A stretch of DNA of 64,000 bases from G965267335 sp965267335 (GCA_965267335.1 OZ253953.1:2604001-2668000), one strand, 5' to 3'; shown: positions 1 through 10,463, numbered from the stretch's first letter. Made by a program: numbers and translations. Notes: a model not told the origin generated them from the sequence alone.

Positions 1-117
1 TCACCCTCTGTTACTAGTTATCTTACCGCGGAAAAAGGTGAACAAATATGTCTAAAAAAAGTCAAATGATTTTTTCCTTTGGGAGCAGTTCAAAATTCTT
101 GCTTATATTTCTGGCGA

Positions 118-963
118 ATGCGCACCTTACTACTGATACTGATTTTACCATCCGTAGCATTCAGTCAACCCGCTTTGCAAATACGTAGAGGGACAATATT
201 ATTTGATCAAGATAATTTGCAATATGCTGGAGCTCTGTGTGATACATCTACCTATCTCTATGTAGGCAGCCAATCATTAACGGGAGCGTTTAATAATATC
301 AGAAATTTCTATGGAGCCGTGAATTACCAATTCAGCTCAGAACGAATCAAGCAATCGGTTGGAGTAGGCATAAAGAGTTTACAAACAGGAGAGCTTATTA
401 GTGAAAACTATGTTGGAAGCTGGTATAGTTTGTATTTGCCATTGAGGTCTCAGTTTGGAATTACAGTGGCTGCCAATGCGGAACTGATCAATAACTCATT
501 CAAAGGTACTTCTGTTGTGGCAGGTGGTGGAGATTTAGGAATGACTTTCGGCTTGTCATCGATGTTGAGATGGAAAAGGCATAGCGTTGGAGTGACTCTC
601 AATCAAATTAATTCTCCGGAACTGATTCCTTTGGGACAGCCATTGATTTACCCAATTTTTATAACAGGTTATATGGAAGCAGTTCTGGTTAAGATGAAAG
701 ACTTTCAACTTAGTATTCTTTATCAAGGGATTTTTTATGAGATAAATAAAATTCAAAGAGCAAAAGTTCAGGGTATTTATCAAGAACTATTCATGGGAGG
801 GATAATGGTTTCAAAGGAGGAGCTTGCTTTTCATGTAGGTGTGAACAGATTCCGATTGGGAAACCATAGTACAAGTATTCATATGGCTTACCAGACACCA
901 CTCAGTCAATCCACTATTTCTTCCTTTTCTGTTCTTCAGGTACATCTTGGTTATAACTTTTAA
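118..963 (+). CDS. PorP/SprF-like outer-membrane protein
   Basis: Predicted outer-membrane barrel of the PorP/SprF kind, a family whose members work with the type IX secretion system and often pair with large secreted adhesins. The start at 118 gives 281 residues and a clean signal peptide (MRTLLLILILPSVAFSQ); an in-frame ATG at 79 would add 13 residues that spoil it. The mature part alternates hydrophobic and polar residues like beta strands, has Gly-rich turns and ends HLGYNF with a terminal aromatic residue. The usual N-terminal 'QYxxNP' motif is weak, so it is a divergent member and family assignment is inferred. It stands alone, 170 bases ahead of a T9SS cargo gene. Confidence 0.6.
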   Translation: MRTLLLILILPSVAFSQPALQIRRGTILFDQDNLQYAGALCDTSTYLYVGSQSLTGAFNNIRNFYGAVNYQFSSERIKQSVGVGIKSLQTGELISENYVGSWYSLYLPLRSQFGITVAANAELINNSFKGTSVVAGGGDLGMTFGLSSMLRWKRHSVGVTLNQINSPELIPLGQPLIYPIFITGYMEAVLVKMKDFQLSILYQGIFYEINKIQRAKVQGIYQELFMGGIMVSKEELAFHVGVNRFRLGNHSTSIHMAYQTPLSQSTISSFSVLQVHLGYNF

Positions 964-1133
964 CGTATACAATACTCATATAGTCAGGTCTTTGTGATTT
1001 ATTACATTGAAATCTGAAAATTTTTCCTTGGAATTGTTCACCTTTTTAAGTCCAAGGATAAGTCTATAATAGGAACCTATTTGTTTGAACCGGATTACCC
1101 AAAATCCGTTTTAAAAACCAGAGATAAAATTTT

Positions 1134-4100
1134 ATGAGGAATACCAAAGTGTTGATACGAATTGTACTAGCTATTGCAGTATGTTTACAAGTGACCCTGC
1201 CAGCATTGGGTCAAAAGGCATTTGATGAATACCTGATTGACAAGACTTTTGTTCCCTATTCAGGTTCTACAAGCCAGAGTTTACCAACTTCTACCTCTGA
1301 TGCTACCGTGACCATTGATCCTTCGACAGAAATACATCAAATCAGGCAATCGTTATTTGGTCAGAATGCCGTTGGTTACCAGGGAAATTTTGATTCGACC
1401 AGTAATGAGGAAAAGAATTGGAAGGCCGGAAATTTCAGCCTACTTCGATATCCTGGAGGAAATTGGTCCAATGACTTCTTCTGGGATGGAAATATGCCCT
1501 CATCCATTCAGGTTGAGAATAAGCACAATGGAAATGTATCAAGCCTCAGAGATGGTACTACAGGATGGATGCTCGAGACTGATGAGTTTCCTGACTTTTT
1601 GGAATATACAGGGGCTGACGGTATAGTCTGTGTCAACGTGGCCTACGCATTTTATGGTACTGACCCGGATCCTGTTCAGACAGCTGCTGATTATGCTGCG
1701 GACTGGGTAAATTACTACAATAACACTTTGGGGGTAGGTGTAAAGTATTGGGAACTGGGAAATGAGAACTATGGCCCATGGCAGGCTGGGTTTGACTTGG
1801 GAAGTGCCCAACAATACGGAGATGCTTGTGTGGAGTTTGCTAATGCAATGAAAGCCGTTGATCCTACTATTAAGATCGGGGTAGTACTTTATGAGGGTTA
1901 TGGCGGATTCAACTCCACACCACAGGCGGTAGATTGGAATGAAACTGTTCTTCCCATCGTGGAAGACATTATGGATTTTGCAATTATTCACCACTATCCA
2001 CATCCAAATACAAATCACAGTGCGATAACTGAGCCAGAGATATACGATGCAATCTCGGTGGTTGAGGAAACCTATGATATGATTCATGATCAGGTTGCAA
2101 CTTATACCAGCAAGCCAGCGGATTATTATCCTGTGGCTATTACTGAATTCAATGCTAGAGCAGGTATCCGTAATATGTCTCGAACAAACACACTCTTTAC
2201 AACTTTGATGCTATGTGAGTATGCGAAATATGATTATGGTGCGGCTATGCAATGGGATTTGGTCAATGGTTTCGATACAGATGCCGGAGATCATGGACTT
2301 GTTGCACGTAGAGACCCTTTTCTACAAACCGGTGATGTAAACCCTGAGTTTTATGCCTTCTACTACTTAAATAAATACCTCGGTGATAGGCTTATAGAAT
2401 CGTCTTCAAATGATGGGGATATTATTAGCTACGCTTCGACATTTTCTTCCGGAGAAATGGGAGTGGTGATTGTTAATAGAGGAGACGCAGACAAGACCGT
2501 GGAGATAGATTTGGGTAGTTTCCAGCCTGGACAAAATATGTATTGGCATACTGTAAATGGTGATTACAGTGATTTTGACAGAACAGTTTATATCAACGGG
2601 GTTGGTCCGGATACGACTTTTACAATCGGTCAAAGTTATACCAGTAATTTCGGGAGCAACGAAAACACAGAAACAGCTACAGCCTATGAAGCGAATGGTG
2701 TTAGTGGGCCACAGGATTATGAAAGTGTGATGCCATATTCATCGAATATTCCCGCAGGCAATCTAAAATTTAGCGCACCTCGTTACTCAGTATCTTATAT
2801 CGTATTTGAAGCAGTTGATGATGACTGTGCCGCACCTCAACTAGGTCCTGATCAAACACTTTGTGGCGTATCGGATATTACACTTGAAACAGGATTAACC
2901 TCATCGGGTAAGACATTCACCTGGAAAAACGGGGTGGGAACCACCATTGGGACTTCCTCAACCCTCGTTGTTAACACAGCGGATACTTATACAGTAGAAG
3001 TGGATAGCAACGGATGTGTTATCACAGATCAGATCACAATTACGGACGAAATTCCATCATTTGAGCTCGGTAGCGATGTCCATTTATGTGAAACAAATAG
3101 TTTGTCAGTTAGTGTTGGGAATACCAATTCAGCGATTGCTGTATCATGGACAAAGGATGGAAGTGCCTTTGCTGACAGTGACACAATTACTGTAACGGCT
3201 GCAGGAGTTTATGAGGCCACAGCTAGTGCTGCAGGGTGTGCCGATGTCACAGATCAGATAACCGTAACCTCGGATCTTGTTGATGTCACGGGTGATACTG
3301 TCTGTAGCTCAGGTGAAACAGCTACATTGACCATAAATACTGCAGGCAGTTTTGAGTGGTTTGACAGTGAAACAGGAGGAACTTCCTTGTCTTCCTCTTC
3401 CAGCTACTCACCTGTAGTCACTTCATCAACAACTTACTACGTAGAAGATATTAGCACAACTCAAAGCACATACGGTAAGTCTGCTATTGATGGAAACACC
3501 TGGGGAAATACCTCTGCCGGGGCCTATTCTGGATGGGGCAGGGAGCTCGAATTGGTATTGGAGACTGATGTGACTCTGGTTTCTATAGACATCAATGTAA
3601 ATGCAACGGCAAATGTTGTGTTCAATATCAGCGATGGAGCCAGCTACAACAATACTTTCAACTTTAATGGTTTATCAACCGGTTTTCAGACGATCAATTT
3701 CAATGAACCATTAAGTGCAGGTACATATACTATAGATCTTGTTGGTACCACAGGAGGAGTAAGTATTCAATATGATAATAATGGAAGTAATTCATATCCA
3801 GGGGTAATGAGCTTTTCCGCAACGGGTGGAGGTACAGAGGACATTTATGGAATGTTCTTCAACTGGGTACTGGAGACAGGTAGCTCTTGCGCAAGAACAC
3901 CTGTTTATGCCGTGCTTGATCCATCAAATCCATCTTGCGGACCTACAGATTGCAATGGAGAGGTAGGAGGCACAGCGACTATTGATGATTGTGGAGAATG
4001 CTCCGGTGGATCTACAGGAATTACCCCTAATTCAACCTGTACTCAGGATTGTAATGGTGAATGGGGGGGCACTGCAAGCATAGACGATTGTGGAGAGTGT

Positions 4101-4856
4101 TCCGGAGGAACAACCGGTATTACCCCCAATTCAACCTGTGTTCAGGATTGTGCCGGAGAATGGGGAGGGACAGCAAGCATTGACGATTGTGGCGCATGTA
4201 CCGGAGGTTCAACAGGTGTTACACCAAACTCCACTTGTACCCAAGACTGCAATGGAGACTGGGGTGGTACTGCCTATATTGATGGCTGTAGTCAATGTGT
4301 CGGTGGTAATACCGGGGAACTGCCCTGTGATGATGATTGTCACGGTGATCCAGGCGGATCGGCATCAATTGATAATTGTGGCGTCTGTTCTGGAGGGGCT
4401 ACCGGAGTTACACCAAATTCTACTTGTGTGCAAGATTGTAATGGTGAGTGGGATGGAACAGCATCTGTCGATGATTGTGGAATTTGTTCGGGTGGCTCAA
4501 CGGGTATAACACCAAATTCAACATGCGTGCAGGATTGTAACGGGGATTGGGATGGTACCGCCTCTTTAGATGTATGTGGCACTTGTTCAGGAGGAAATAC
4601 TGGAGTTACCCCTGAAACAGATATTAACAATTGTGTGACAGCAATAGCAGATGAAGATATACGTGAGCTATCAGTATATCCGAATCCAACAGAAAATATT
4701 CTTTATATATCCGAAAGTGCGCCCTATGAGGTGTATAATTCAGTTGGGGCTCTTATGAATTCTGGTTCAGCCGACCAAATTGATATGAGTGCGCTACCCT
4801 CTGGTTTGTACATAGTTAGAGTAGGGGGCATTGTCTTCCGGGTAACAAAGAATTAA
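1134..4856 (+). CDS. Secreted clan-A glycoside hydrolase with Cys-rich repeats and T9SS type A sorting domain
   Basis: A 1240-residue predicted cell-surface glycosidase. Signal peptide at 1-27 (ends PALGQ). A TIM-barrel-like catalytic region at about 60-500 contains RYPGGNW, the GNEN motif with E211 as probable acid/base, and AITEFNA with E338 as probable nucleophile. This pattern resembles GH51/GH39-type alpha-L-arabinofuranosidases, but the exact family and substrate cannot be read. Two Ig-like modules follow (about 565-720), then a beta-sandwich possibly binding carbohydrate (about 780-925). Seven roughly 33-residue units of the form DCNGEWGGTASIDDCGECSG begin at residue 939. The last ~65 residues form a T9SS type A tail (VYPNPTENILYI ... 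RVTKN). The next gene is a paralogue starting 55 bases downstream, probably in the same transcript. Confidence 0.8.
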   Translation: MRNTKVLIRIVLAIAVCLQVTLPALGQKAFDEYLIDKTFVPYSGSTSQSLPTSTSDATVTIDPSTEIHQIRQSLFGQNAVGYQGNFDSTSNEEKNWKAGNFSLLRYPGGNWSNDFFWDGNMPSSIQVENKHNGNVSSLRDGTTGWMLETDEFPDFLEYTGADGIVCVNVAYAFYGTDPDPVQTAADYAADWVNYYNNTLGVGVKYWELGNENYGPWQAGFDLGSAQQYGDACVEFANAMKAVDPTIKIGVVLYEGYGGFNSTPQAVDWNETVLPIVEDIMDFAIIHHYPHPNTNHSAITEPEIYDAISVVEETYDMIHDQVATYTSKPADYYPVAITEFNARAGIRNMSRTNTLFTTLMLCEYAKYDYGAAMQWDLVNGFDTDAGDHGLVARRDPFLQTGDVNPEFYAFYYLNKYLGDRLIESSSNDGDIISYASTFSSGEMGVVIVNRGDADKTVEIDLGSFQPGQNMYWHTVNGDYSDFDRTVYINGVGPDTTFTIGQSYTSNFGSNENTETATAYEANGVSGPQDYESVMPYSSNIPAGNLKFSAPRYSVSYIVFEAVDDDCAAPQLGPDQTLCGVSDITLETGLTSSGKTFTWKNGVGTTIGTSSTLVVNTADTYTVEVDSNGCVITDQITITDEIPSFELGSDVHLCETNSLSVSVGNTNSAIAVSWTKDGSAFADSDTITVTAAGVYEATASAAGCADVTDQITVTSDLVDVTGDTVCSSGETATLTINTAGSFEWFDSETGGTSLSSSSSYSPVVTSSTTYYVEDISTTQSTYGKSAIDGNTWGNTSAGAYSGWGRELELVLETDVTLVSIDINVNATANVVFNISDGASYNNTFNFNGLSTGFQTINFNEPLSAGTYTIDLVGTTGGVSIQYDNNGSNSYPGVMSFSATGGGTEDIYGMFFNWVLETGSSCARTPVYAVLDPSNPSCGPTDCNGEVGGTATIDDCGECSGGSTGITPNSTCTQDCNGEWGGTASIDDCGECSGGTTGITPNSTCVQDCAGEWGGTASIDDCGACTGGSTGVTPNSTCTQDCNGDWGGTAYIDGCSQCVGGNTGELPCDDDCHGDPGGSASIDNCGVCSGGATGVTPNSTCVQDCNGEWDGTASVDDCGICSGGSTGITPNSTCVQDCNGDWDGTASLDVCGTCSGGNTGVTPETDINNCVTAIADEDIRELSVYPNPTENILYISESAPYEVYNSVGALMNSGSADQIDMSALPSGLYIVRVGGIVFRVTKN

Positions 4857-4911
4857 AACTAAAGGTCTAACCAACCTTACCAAAGACTTACAATACAACA
4901 AACCAAAGAAA

Positions 4912-7900
4912 ATGAGGATTAGACTTACAACCCTTTTGCTTTGTGCTATAAGCTATATTGGCTATGCGCAACCATACAATGTAGCATTTGATAACGTTTC
5001 CTGGGCAGCTTCGCATGGTGGTATCACGCTATCAAATGACACCGTTACGATCGATGGACAAAGTGGTGTCTACAAAAGATATGAATATACACTTAATGTC
5101 GATCCTAATATTGAGGATCTATACTTTACCGCAAGAATTCATCTCGACAATATTGTGGAAGGAACGGCTGAGTGGGACAAACCGAAGATGCGAATTGAGA
5201 ATACGAGCGGGGGCAAACTAATCAATTGGAACATATCAAATGATATTCAGGGACAGTGGGCGCATGTTGGAGTAAAAATTGAAAACTTCGACAATTTGGG
5301 ACTTTCACAAGTAGTTTTGATTTTTGGTTTTCAAAATGCCACCGGAACCATGATGGTGACCGACCCATGGGTTTCAAGCACGCCTACGATTGGTAACTAC
5401 ATATTTCCGTACTCTGTCCCGGGTGATCCTTCTGTGACCCTTGATATTTCCTCCGACCAGTACCATCCTTTTCAAAATGATTTATTATCAACCAACAGTC
5501 ACTTTACCTGGGCAACCTATACCTGGGAAGATCAGAATGTGAAGGACCTTATCTATGACAAATTTCCAATGCAGAACCTTCGTTTTCCCGGGGGTACGGT
5601 AGCTAACTTTTATAACTGGCAAACGGATGATTTCTATCAAAATGTGTACTCTACTTACAACAATACGGCTAACACCGGATCATTAGATGCGAAAACATTT
5701 GGCTATCCTGGATATGTAGATGTAGCACGGACACTAGGGGGAAGTTCCACACTGCTATTCAACGTATTTTCAGATGATGAGGCACTATCACAAGGTCGGC
5801 TGCAGGATAGAATTGCTAGTGGACTTGATATTAAATGGATCGAAATGGGCAACGAAAACTATTTTTCAGATCAGGCCTATGGATACGTAGATGACCGAAA
5901 TACAGGATTGAATGGAAATAATGACGGTCACTTCTATGATGAATACATCAATCACACGAAGGACCTTGCATCATGGTTGAAAGCGATTGATCCAGACATT
6001 AAAGTTGCAGTTAATACTCATGACGATGATTGGAATATTCCACTTGCAGCTGAGAACTATTACGATGCTTGTGTGATGCATAATTACATTTTCGTCAATT
6101 CATTCATGATGAATCAGTATGCAGCAGCTGATTTTCTTGGTGCCTATAAAACTACGCAGGAAAGGCTCGATCACTACGTGGCAACCTTTGGAGGAGATGA
6201 ACCCGTGATTATGTCTGAATGGGGCCTGTTATCAGAAATGCCAACATCCTTTTTACAAGTAATTGGTTCTGCGGATAACTTCCTTTCCATTGAACGAGGT
6301 AACGAGCGAGGGATAGTAGAACAGGCAGGAATCCATATGCTGTATCATGGAGATTTTATTGGAGAGGCTTCACTCGTCATGCATAATGGTACTGAATTTC
6401 GTCTCAATCCAATAGGGGTGATGTACTCAAAGTTATATGAGGTATTCCAAAATCATAATGTATATGACGCATATAGTACAAGCGCGGAATTAGAAACTGA
6501 TCTTGATGCGGTGCATGCCAAGGCAGTTGATCTGGGTGACTCTATTTATGTTTTTGTAGTGAACAAACTTCCTGTAGCCTCACCATTGAATCTGTCCATT
6601 GATGGAAGTAATTACACAGGTAACTATTCCATGGAAACCTATTCCGAAAGCATGAATACTGAACTTACTGCAAACTATTCATTGACTGATAATCCCTGGA
6701 CTAAAACAACAGGTTCAGGAGGGATATCTGTTCCAGCAAATTCTATTTCCGTGGTTACGGTTTACAAATCTAACTATGAAGACATTTGTCAGGCACCTGA
6801 TCTTGGCGATGATATTGATCTTTGCAATACCGGAACTTTAACTTTGGATCCTAAGGTGTCTGTAACCAACAGAACCTTTGAATGGTATCAGGATGGAGTA
6901 TTGCTCGGTACTGAAACAGGGGCAACTCTCGATGTAACAACTGGAGGTGAATACAAGGTAATAACTGATAGTGCGGGGTGTCTAAGAGAGGATATAGTCA
7001 TTGTAAGCGATGAGATTGAAAACTTCTACTTCGGTGCAGATCAGAATCTGTGTACTTCATCTTTCATAGACCTGGATGCGAATGTTGCTAATCCGAATGT
7101 CACTTTTGATTGGTCCAAAGATGGAGTTTCCTTCAGTAATAATTCACCGCAGTACACAGTATATGAACCCGGTACATATCGATTGGAGGTTAGTGCCACC
7201 GGTTGTAGTACCGTATCCGATGAGATAGTAATTACATCAGATTTACCAAGTGTTACATTTGACACGCTATGTTCCGCAGGGACGGCCAATTTGCAAATTA
7301 ATGAGACCGGGAGTTATAGTTGGTATGATGCACAAACCGGAGGAACTCAATTAAGCACATCGTTAAATTATTCTCCATCGGTTTCCAGTACAACTACTTA
7401 CTACGTTCAGGATGACAATGTTGAGAGTTATAACATAGGTATAACTCAACCAACTGGAACAACCTACGGGGGAACTACTGATTATACAATTTGGGGAAGG
7501 ACAATGTACCTGGATGTTGATAAGGGTTTCAATTTTGATGCCGCAGACATATTCACCAATTCTACCGGAGATATTACAATTACAATATCGGGAACCGGGG
7601 GAACATTTGTTCATAACGAAACCAATGTTCCTCATACAGGTAAAACTACCCCTTACAGAATTTATCCTAATATTTTCATACCTGAAGGTGATTATACAAT
7701 ATCATTTGTCGGTACAACGGCTAAAGTCTTTGTACAGGTTAGTGATTTATCAAACAACATCGTACCCGGTGTTGTGGAATTTGGAGGGACTGATGGTGCT
7801 GACCATTACGGTTATTTCTACAATTGGGATATATCCATCCCAAATACCTGTCCAAGAACCCCGGTGCACGCAGTCATTGATCCTGGAAATTCAGCATGTG

Positions 7901-9414
7901 CTACTTCGTTTCTGTTGTTTAGTGAGGATTTTGAGTCACCTACCAGTCAGATAGTGAATGTTGCTACAGGTACGCTTCCTGATGGACCCTCTACGTGTAC
8001 GAGAGCTTCGAGAGGATCAAGTGCCGATTATAACTCGATGAACGTTGATATGAGGGACGATCAGAATTGTTCCAGTTATATGGCTGCTAATCCCGAAAGT
8101 CCGTGTAGCGGTTATTACACGGCAAATACAGAGACAAATCCCATTTCCATTCCAAACCTGAGTAATGACGTTTATTTCAGATGCAAGTATTACCAGACTA
8201 CAACGTTGGGATGGGGGGTAACTTCAATTCAAGTCACTCTGGACAATGGAGTAAATACACAGGTTTTTCAATCTGAGTTCTCTACTATGGATAGCTGGGA
8301 TAGTATTGAGGTGAAAATATTAGATGCTTTCAAAGGAACCAATGTTACCATGAGTATAGAGTTGGGTGGAGGTAATGCAGTAGCATTCGATGACATTCAG
8401 ATAGGAAGTATCGGAGGCACTGTTGGAATAGCTCCACACAATTGCGGTACTGTTGATTGTAATGGTGAATTAGGAGGAAGCGCGTACTATGACAACTGTG
8501 GAATCTGTGTTGGAGGCTCGACAGGAAACACCGCTTGTACTCAAGACTGCAACGGAGATTGGGGAGGTACGGCATATCTGGACAACTGTGGAACTTGTGT
8601 TGAGGGAGCTACGGGAAATGCAGCCTGTACCCAAGATTGTAACGGTGACTGGGGAGGTACAGCATATTTGGACAACTGTGGAACTTGTGTCGAGGGAGCT
8701 ACGGGAAATGCAGCCTGTGCCCAAGATTGTAATGGAGACTGGGGAGGTACAGCTTATTTGGATAATTGTGCTACTTGTGTGGGAGGAGGTACGGGTAATA
8801 CGGCCTGTACTCAGGATTGTAATGGAGACTGGGGAGGTACGGCATATCTGGACAACTGCGGAACTTGTGTTGAGGGAGCTACGGGAAATGCAGCCTGTAC
8901 CCAAGATTGTAACGGTGACTGGGGAGGTACAGCATATTTGGACAACTGTGGAACTTGTGTCGAGGGAGCTACGGGAAATGCAGCCTGTGCCCAAGATTGT
9001 AATGGAGACTGGGGAGGTACAGCCTATTTGGATAACTGTGGTACCTGCGTAGGCGGAGCTACAGGTAATATTGCTTGTGCCCAAGATTGTAACGGTGATT
9101 GGGGAGGAACCGCATCTATTGACGTCTGTGGTACTTGTTCAGGTGGAAATACAGGAATAACCCCTGAAACCGATTCTGATAATTGCATTACTTCGATTGA
9201 CGATAATCCAGCGCCTCATATTCAAGTGTATCCCAATCCAACAACAGGTCTTATTCATATAGTAGGAATCAATAATCATGACTGGGACTTATTGGATGTA
9301 TATGGAAGGGTAATCATGACAGGAACTGAAAATCAAATAGACATCACCCATCTTCCTGCTCAATTATACGTACTGCGTATAGACTCACAGAATTTAAGAA
9401 TCACTAAACACTAA
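4912..9414 (+). CDS. Second secreted clan-A glycoside hydrolase with Cys-rich repeats and T9SS type A sorting domain
   Basis: A 1500-residue paralogue of the preceding gene. Signal peptide 1-20 (ISYIGYAQ). The catalytic region carries LRFPGGTVANFYNW, the GNEN motif with E315 (acid/base) and VIMSEWG with E436 (nucleophile), again an arabinofuranosidase-like clan-A arrangement; substrate unknown. An extra N-terminal beta-sandwich (about 25-170) may be a carbohydrate-binding module. Two Ig-like modules, a sandwich domain and a further CBM-like segment (about 1005-1170) precede eight 30-residue DCNGDWGGTAYLDNCGTC units starting at residue 1182. The T9SS type A tail (VYPNPTTGLIHI ... RITKH) closes the protein. 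Units 2-4 and 5-7 are almost identical in DNA, showing a recent internal duplication. A strong terminator follows. Confidence 0.8.
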   Translation: MRIRLTTLLLCAISYIGYAQPYNVAFDNVSWAASHGGITLSNDTVTIDGQSGVYKRYEYTLNVDPNIEDLYFTARIHLDNIVEGTAEWDKPKMRIENTSGGKLINWNISNDIQGQWAHVGVKIENFDNLGLSQVVLIFGFQNATGTMMVTDPWVSSTPTIGNYIFPYSVPGDPSVTLDISSDQYHPFQNDLLSTNSHFTWATYTWEDQNVKDLIYDKFPMQNLRFPGGTVANFYNWQTDDFYQNVYSTYNNTANTGSLDAKTFGYPGYVDVARTLGGSSTLLFNVFSDDEALSQGRLQDRIASGLDIKWIEMGNENYFSDQAYGYVDDRNTGLNGNNDGHFYDEYINHTKDLASWLKAIDPDIKVAVNTHDDDWNIPLAAENYYDACVMHNYIFVNSFMMNQYAAADFLGAYKTTQERLDHYVATFGGDEPVIMSEWGLLSEMPTSFLQVIGSADNFLSIERGNERGIVEQAGIHMLYHGDFIGEASLVMHNGTEFRLNPIGVMYSKLYEVFQNHNVYDAYSTSAELETDLDAVHAKAVDLGDSIYVFVVNKLPVASPLNLSIDGSNYTGNYSMETYSESMNTELTANYSLTDNPWTKTTGSGGISVPANSISVVTVYKSNYEDICQAPDLGDDIDLCNTGTLTLDPKVSVTNRTFEWYQDGVLLGTETGATLDVTTGGEYKVITDSAGCLREDIVIVSDEIENFYFGADQNLCTSSFIDLDANVANPNVTFDWSKDGVSFSNNSPQYTVYEPGTYRLEVSATGCSTVSDEIVITSDLPSVTFDTLCSAGTANLQINETGSYSWYDAQTGGTQLSTSLNYSPSVSSTTTYYVQDDNVESYNIGITQPTGTTYGGTTDYTIWGRTMYLDVDKGFNFDAADIFTNSTGDITITISGTGGTFVHNETNVPHTGKTTPYRIYPNIFIPEGDYTISFVGTTAKVFVQVSDLSNNIVPGVVEFGGTDGADHYGYFYNWDISIPNTCPRTPVHAVIDPGNSACATSFLLFSEDFESPTSQIVNVATGTLPDGPSTCTRASRGSSADYNSMNVDMRDDQNCSSYMAANPESPCSGYYTANTETNPISIPNLSNDVYFRCKYYQTTTLGWGVTSIQVTLDNGVNTQVFQSEFSTMDSWDSIEVKILDAFKGTNVTMSIELGGGNAVAFDDIQIGSIGGTVGIAPHNCGTVDCNGELGGSAYYDNCGICVGGSTGNTACTQDCNGDWGGTAYLDNCGTCVEGATGNAACTQDCNGDWGGTAYLDNCGTCVEGATGNAACAQDCNGDWGGTAYLDNCATCVGGGTGNTACTQDCNGDWGGTAYLDNCGTCVEGATGNAACTQDCNGDWGGTAYLDNCGTCVEGATGNAACAQDCNGDWGGTAYLDNCGTCVGGATGNIACAQDCNGDWGGTASIDVCGTCSGGNTGITPETDSDNCITSIDDNPAPHIQVYPNPTTGLIHIVGINNHDWDLLDVYGRVIMTGTENQIDITHLPAQLYVLRIDSQNLRITKH
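8560..9023 (+). repeat. Recent 270-bp duplication of three 90-bp repeat units
   Basis: Bases 8560-8753 and 8830-9023 are identical except for one change (8589 T versus 8859 C), an offset of exactly 270 bases or three 30-codon units. Outside this block the units diverge at synonymous sites. The duplication keeps the reading frame of the hydrolase gene. Confidence 0.9.
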
Positions 9415-9464
9415 GAACTTGTTTCGCTCAAATCATGCTATAATTGCTGGTATGATTAATAACC

Positions 9465-9500
9465 AAGTAAACCCCGGAGCTCTCTGGGGTTTACTTTTTT
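9465..9500 (+). terminator. Rho-independent terminator after the glycosidase pair
   Basis: AAGTAAACCCC (9465-9475) pairs perfectly with GGGGTTTACTT (9486-9496), and a run of T follows. It lies 50 bases after the stop codon of the second glycosidase gene. Confidence 0.88.
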
Positions 9501-9708
9501 ATATTATTACCGATATTTCAGTTCACAATTAAAAACAGATTAACTCTTCGAGGTATGGCTGAAAAACAAAAGAAAGGGCAGCGCTGGATTTGTCGCATTC
9601 ATCAGGCTTATTAATCTCATTTACTGCTCGTTAAGCGTTTGGTTATGTAACTCATTGGGTCACTTTTCGTATAGAAGAATACTATTCAGTGTAAACAAAC
9701 CAATTTTT

Positions 9709-9849
9709 ATGAAACGATCGGCTATAATTATCCTTAGCGCAGTACTTACGTGCGCTGTATTATCAAATTGTGTGCGGGTAAGTAAAAAATGTAGACAGAG
9801 CAGAAAGAGAATTGATAAGCTTCGAAAATCTGATCCCAACATGATGTAA
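9709..9849 (+). CDS. Small predicted lipoprotein
   Basis: A 46-residue protein with a short basic start (MKRSA), a hydrophobic stretch and a lipobox-like LSNC at about residues 17-20, followed by a highly basic tail (SKKCRQSRKRIDKLRK). It is probably a very small lipoprotein. The start at 9709 is chosen because it begins the signal sequence; an in-frame ATG at 9655 would add 18 residues ahead of it. I do not recognise a family. Many Bacteroidota carry such tiny basic lipoproteins, but it could be non-coding. It sits alone between a terminator and another lipoprotein gene. Confidence 0.5.
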   Translation: MKRSAIIILSAVLTCAVLSNCVRVSKKCRQSRKRIDKLRKSDPNMM

Positions 9850-9873
9850 ATATTCTCCGTTTTTGTAACTGTG

Positions 9874-9903
9874 ACTGATAATGTTCGTACAGTTATTATC
9901 AGT
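9874..9903. other. Hairpin-forming inverted repeat upstream of a lipoprotein gene
   Basis: ACTGATAAT (9874-9882) and ATTATCAGT (9895-9903) are perfect 9-base complements around a 12-base loop, ending 23 bases before the next start codon. No T-run follows, so it is not an evident terminator. It could be an operator or a 5' leader structure. Confidence 0.35.
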
Positions 9904-9926
9904 AAAAACTAAAAATTAACACAGTT

Positions 9927-10463
9927 ATGAAAAAAGTAATATTAGCTGGCCTGGTTGTGGGTTCAGTATTGTTCTTAGGGTCTTGTGGAGAAGGTGGATC
10001 AGAAAGTGGTGTGCCTGATGAAGCAAAAGTAAATGACTTAACCTTTACAACTGAAGAAGGTAAAGAAGTTAAGTTGGAAAATGCAAAAGAAGGCACCGCA
10101 ATGAGTATGACCATGGAGGGGCGCGAAAACCGAACTGATATTGATATCAAGGGGGATAATGGTACAATTAAACTGGGTTTTAATTTTACAACTAAAGAGA
10201 TTAAACCCGGGGAATACCCTGTTGCAAAAGGCATTGATTTTGAAGAAGGAAAAAAAGGACTTCTTCTTTACTATGTTAAGTTTGATGATGGAGCAGACGG
10301 TAATTGTTGCGGACGTGTGAATGAATTTACATCGTCCGGGACAGTCAATATTACACATGCTAGTGAAACAGAACTTGCGGGTGAATTGATTGATGTCATA
10401 GGATGGGACAGTACCGTATTGAGAGGTAAGTTCTATACTACCGTTACTCAAAGAGACTATTAA
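9927..10463 (+). CDS. Predicted lipoprotein of unknown function
   Basis: A 178-residue protein with a clear lipoprotein signal peptide (MKKVILAGLVVGSVLF followed by the lipobox LGSC, Cys20). The mature part is acidic at first (GEGGSESG) and then forms an all-beta-looking domain with regular alternating strands, one CC pair (GNCCGRV, about residue 127) and a segment rich in Thr/Ser typical of small periplasmic or surface beta-sandwich lipoproteins in Bacteroidota. I do not recognise the family. It appears monocistronic: a hairpin precedes it and a terminator follows within 70 bases. Confidence 0.7.
   Translation: MKKVILAGLVVGSVLFLGSCGEGGSESGVPDEAKVNDLTFTTEEGKEVKLENAKEGTAMSMTMEGRENRTDIDIKGDNGTIKLGFNFTTKEIKPGEYPVAKGIDFEEGKKGLLLYYVKFDDGADGNCCGRVNEFTSSGTVNITHASETELAGELIDVIGWDSTVLRGKFYTTVTQRDY

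Noticed and set aside
32..1047. Perfect 14-base inverted repeat (AAAAAGGTGAACAA at 32-45, TTGTTCACCTTTTT at 1034-1047) flanking the first gene
   Set aside because: No transposase, no target-site duplication, AT-rich sequence, and 14-base matches are expected by chance several times in a window of this size.
8470..9084. Overlapping long ORFs on both strands inside the Cys-rich repeats of the second glycosidase
   Set aside because: They follow the 90-base repeat period and have no signal peptide or domain logic; the plus-strand glycosidase frame explains the sequence.
9655..9708. Longer start for the small lipoprotein
   Set aside because: The 18 extra residues precede a good lipoprotein signal sequence and would hide it.
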